Shown: positions 63,069 to 64,000 of the stretch, piece after piece
Position numbering within the stretch: the stretch's first letter is position 1
Layout of the letters: each line of letters opens with the position of its first letter
DNA from: DASRDU01 sp035652435
Lineage (GTDB): Bacteria; Acidobacteriota; Blastocatellia; RBC074
Assembly: GCA_035652435.1 (NCBI GenBank)
Contig: DASRDU010000103.1
Span: 124,001-188,000, forward strand
Direction: 5' to 3'
Length of the DNA: 64,000 nucleotides
The notes under the pieces: model-generated
What the model was told of the DNA's origin: nothing
The model's database searches: none
What the model saw: only the letters and a program-made list of their open reading frames with translations
Program-made: the position numbers and the translations under genes

Positions 63069-63152
63069 AGGATTTAGGATTTGGGGTTTGGGATTTAGTG
63101 GAGCTGGCGATCCAGGCTTTCCCTAAATCCTGAATCCCAGTTCCTGAATCCT
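63069..63152. repeat. heptad inverted repeat between ADOP genes 4 and 5
   Basis: The left arm (63069-63098) reads GATTTAG, GATTTGG, GGTTTGG, GATTTAG. The right arm (63121-63152) reads CCTAAAT, CCTGAAT, CCCAGTT, CCTGAAT, CCTAC. The arms are imperfect complements. The right arm touches the stop codon of gene 5, and the left arm lies 14 bases from the start of gene 4. Confidence 0.85.
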
Positions 63153-64000
63153 ACTCATATCTGAGCGCCACCATCGGATCAACTTTTGTTGCCCGCCGCG
63201 CCGGAATAAAACAGGCCAGCAGTGCGACTATCATCAGCAACCCGGCCACGCCCGTGAACGTCAGCGGATCGGTCGCGCTCACCCCGAACAGCAAAGTCGC
63301 CATCACCCGGGTGAGCGCGACCGCGCCCGCCAGACCAATCGCGATCCCGACAAGCACGAGCCCCATGCCCTGGCGGATGATCAACCTCAGCACATCACCC
63401 CTTCGGGCGCCGAGCGCCATGCGGATGCCGATCTCGTGCGTGCGCTGGGCGACTGAATAAGCCATCACGCCATACAGTCCGACTGCGGTCAGCAGCAGCG
63501 CGGCAGCGGCGAAGACGGCGAGCAGCAGCATATTGAACCGCTGCCGCGCGATGGATGCGCCGAAATACTGATCGAGCGTTCTGACGTCATCAATCGGCAG
63601 GTCCCGGTCGAGCGCCTGCACTTCGGCGCGAATGGCGCTGACGATGCCGCCCGGCTCCGTCTCGGTGCGCACAATCAGCGACATCGAAGACATCGGGATC
63701 TGCGCGTGCGGGATGTAAACTTCCGGGCGCGATTCGTCGGTCAGCCGTCGGAACTTCACGTCGTTGACGATGCCGACGATCTCGCGCATCGCGTCCTCTT
63801 TATCATCAACCGAGATGGTCGGGCGGATGCGTTTGCCCAGGGGGTCTTCGTTCGGGAAGAACTGGCGGGCCAGAGCCTCGTTGATGATCACGACCTGAGT
63901 GGCTTTCAGGTCATCGCGCGCGGTGAAATCGCGCCCCCTGACGAGGCGCATGCCCATCGCCCTGAAGTAATCGGGACTGACGATCCGGCAGGCGGTCGCG
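63151..64000 (-). CDS. ADOP-family orphan ABC permease (5), partial (right edge)
   Basis: The C-terminal 282 residues are visible; the gene starts beyond base 64000. It begins in the second periplasmic domain (CRIVSPDYFRAMGMRLVRGRD) and continues through the second FtsX core, with coupling motif QRTHEIGIRMALGARRGD and the end ARRATKVDPMVALRYE. An in-frame ATG at 63957 is inside the protein and is not the start. By sequence it is close to permease 4 in this part. Confidence 0.92.
   Translation of the reverse strand, partial: ATACRIVSPDYFRAMGMRLVRGRDFTARDDLKATQVVIINEALARQFFPNEDPLGKRIRPTISVDDKEDAMREIVGIVNDVKFRRLTDESRPEVYIPHAQIPMSSMSLIVRTETEPGGIVSAIRAEVQALDRDLPIDDVRTLDQYFGASIARQRFNMLLLAVFAAAALLLTAVGLYGVMAYSVAQRTHEIGIRMALGARRGDVLRLIIRQGMGLVLVGIAIGLAGAVALTRVMATLLFGVSATDPLTFTGVAGLLMIVALLACFIPARRATKVDPMVALRYE

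Noticed and set aside
63151..63957. Complete 268-codon permease starting at 63957
   Set aside because: The frame continues to the window edge and matches ADOP sequence before 63957, so the ATG is internal and the gene is cut.

Overview
The window looks like a chromosomal segment of a Gram-negative Acidobacteriota bacterium. My guess is a Blastocatellia-type lineage; that is inference from gene content, since no rRNA or other phylogenetic marker is present. The strongest pointer is a tandem array of at least five large FtsX/MacB-type permeases of the ADOP class (acidobacterial duplicated orphan permease), none with its own ATPase. Supporting features are high GC, proteins built for an outer membrane (a LolA-like carrier, a DUF1302-like barrel), many secreted proteins, PSCyt/DUF1549-DUF1553 and HEAT/cytochrome c proteins, and eukaryotic-like kinase/FHA signalling. 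I found no transposase, integrase, prophage, CRISPR array, tRNA or rRNA.

Layout, left to right. 1-5711: an O-antigen ligase-like polymerase (cut by the left edge), a small secreted protein, gap (GAPDH) with a recognisable promoter, and a secreted dipeptidyl-peptidase IV. 5841-8113: a DUF5685-like protein with an extreme cysteine tail, and an F420-dependent NADP reductase. 8173-14565: an ABC ATPase and permease, two small proteins, a LolA-like protein and an outer-membrane barrel, together resembling an envelope export module. 14614-16987: an ECF sigma/anti-sigma/secreted effector operon on the minus strand. 17291-23452: a creatininase-family enzyme, an epoxide-hydrolase-like protein, then the circularly permuted ATP-grasp/alpha-E/transglutaminase cluster followed by a second ATP-grasp protein. 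23612-28026 (minus): a CAP-domain protein, a large TPR protein, a membrane protein and a GspG-like pseudopilin. 28380-36361 (plus): a signalling island in which four proteins carry FHA domains and four carry zinc ribbons, including a Ser/Thr kinase, a PP2C/SpoIIE phosphatase, an RDD membrane protein, a TPR anchor and a PrsW-like intramembrane protease. 36414-52192: mostly secreted, cytochrome-bearing or hydrolytic proteins, ending in a MerR-cupin regulator with a well-formed MerR-type promoter. 52328-64000 (minus): the ADOP permease array.

The most unusual non-coding signal is a family of degenerate repeats with a period of seven bases. They form inverted arms and sit just upstream of start codons (3331, 13128, 29088, 32700, 54899, 57446, 59971, 63069). 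The heptamer differs at each place but the architecture is the same. Every junction between adjacent ADOP genes in the array has one, apart from the side of the 60085 gene that faces 60620. At 13211-13262 the heptamers run through a predicted signal peptide. Separate from these are two perfect long hairpins (28-bp arms at 18171-18253, 35-bp arms at 48303-48381) and a palindrome cluster at 51155-51212, also in leader positions.

The best candidates for an undescribed system are the FHA/zinc-ribbon signalling island, the ATP-grasp peptide-modification cluster with its extra ATP-grasp gene, and the heptad-repeat leaders. All functional statements rest on reading motifs by eye; no database search was run.
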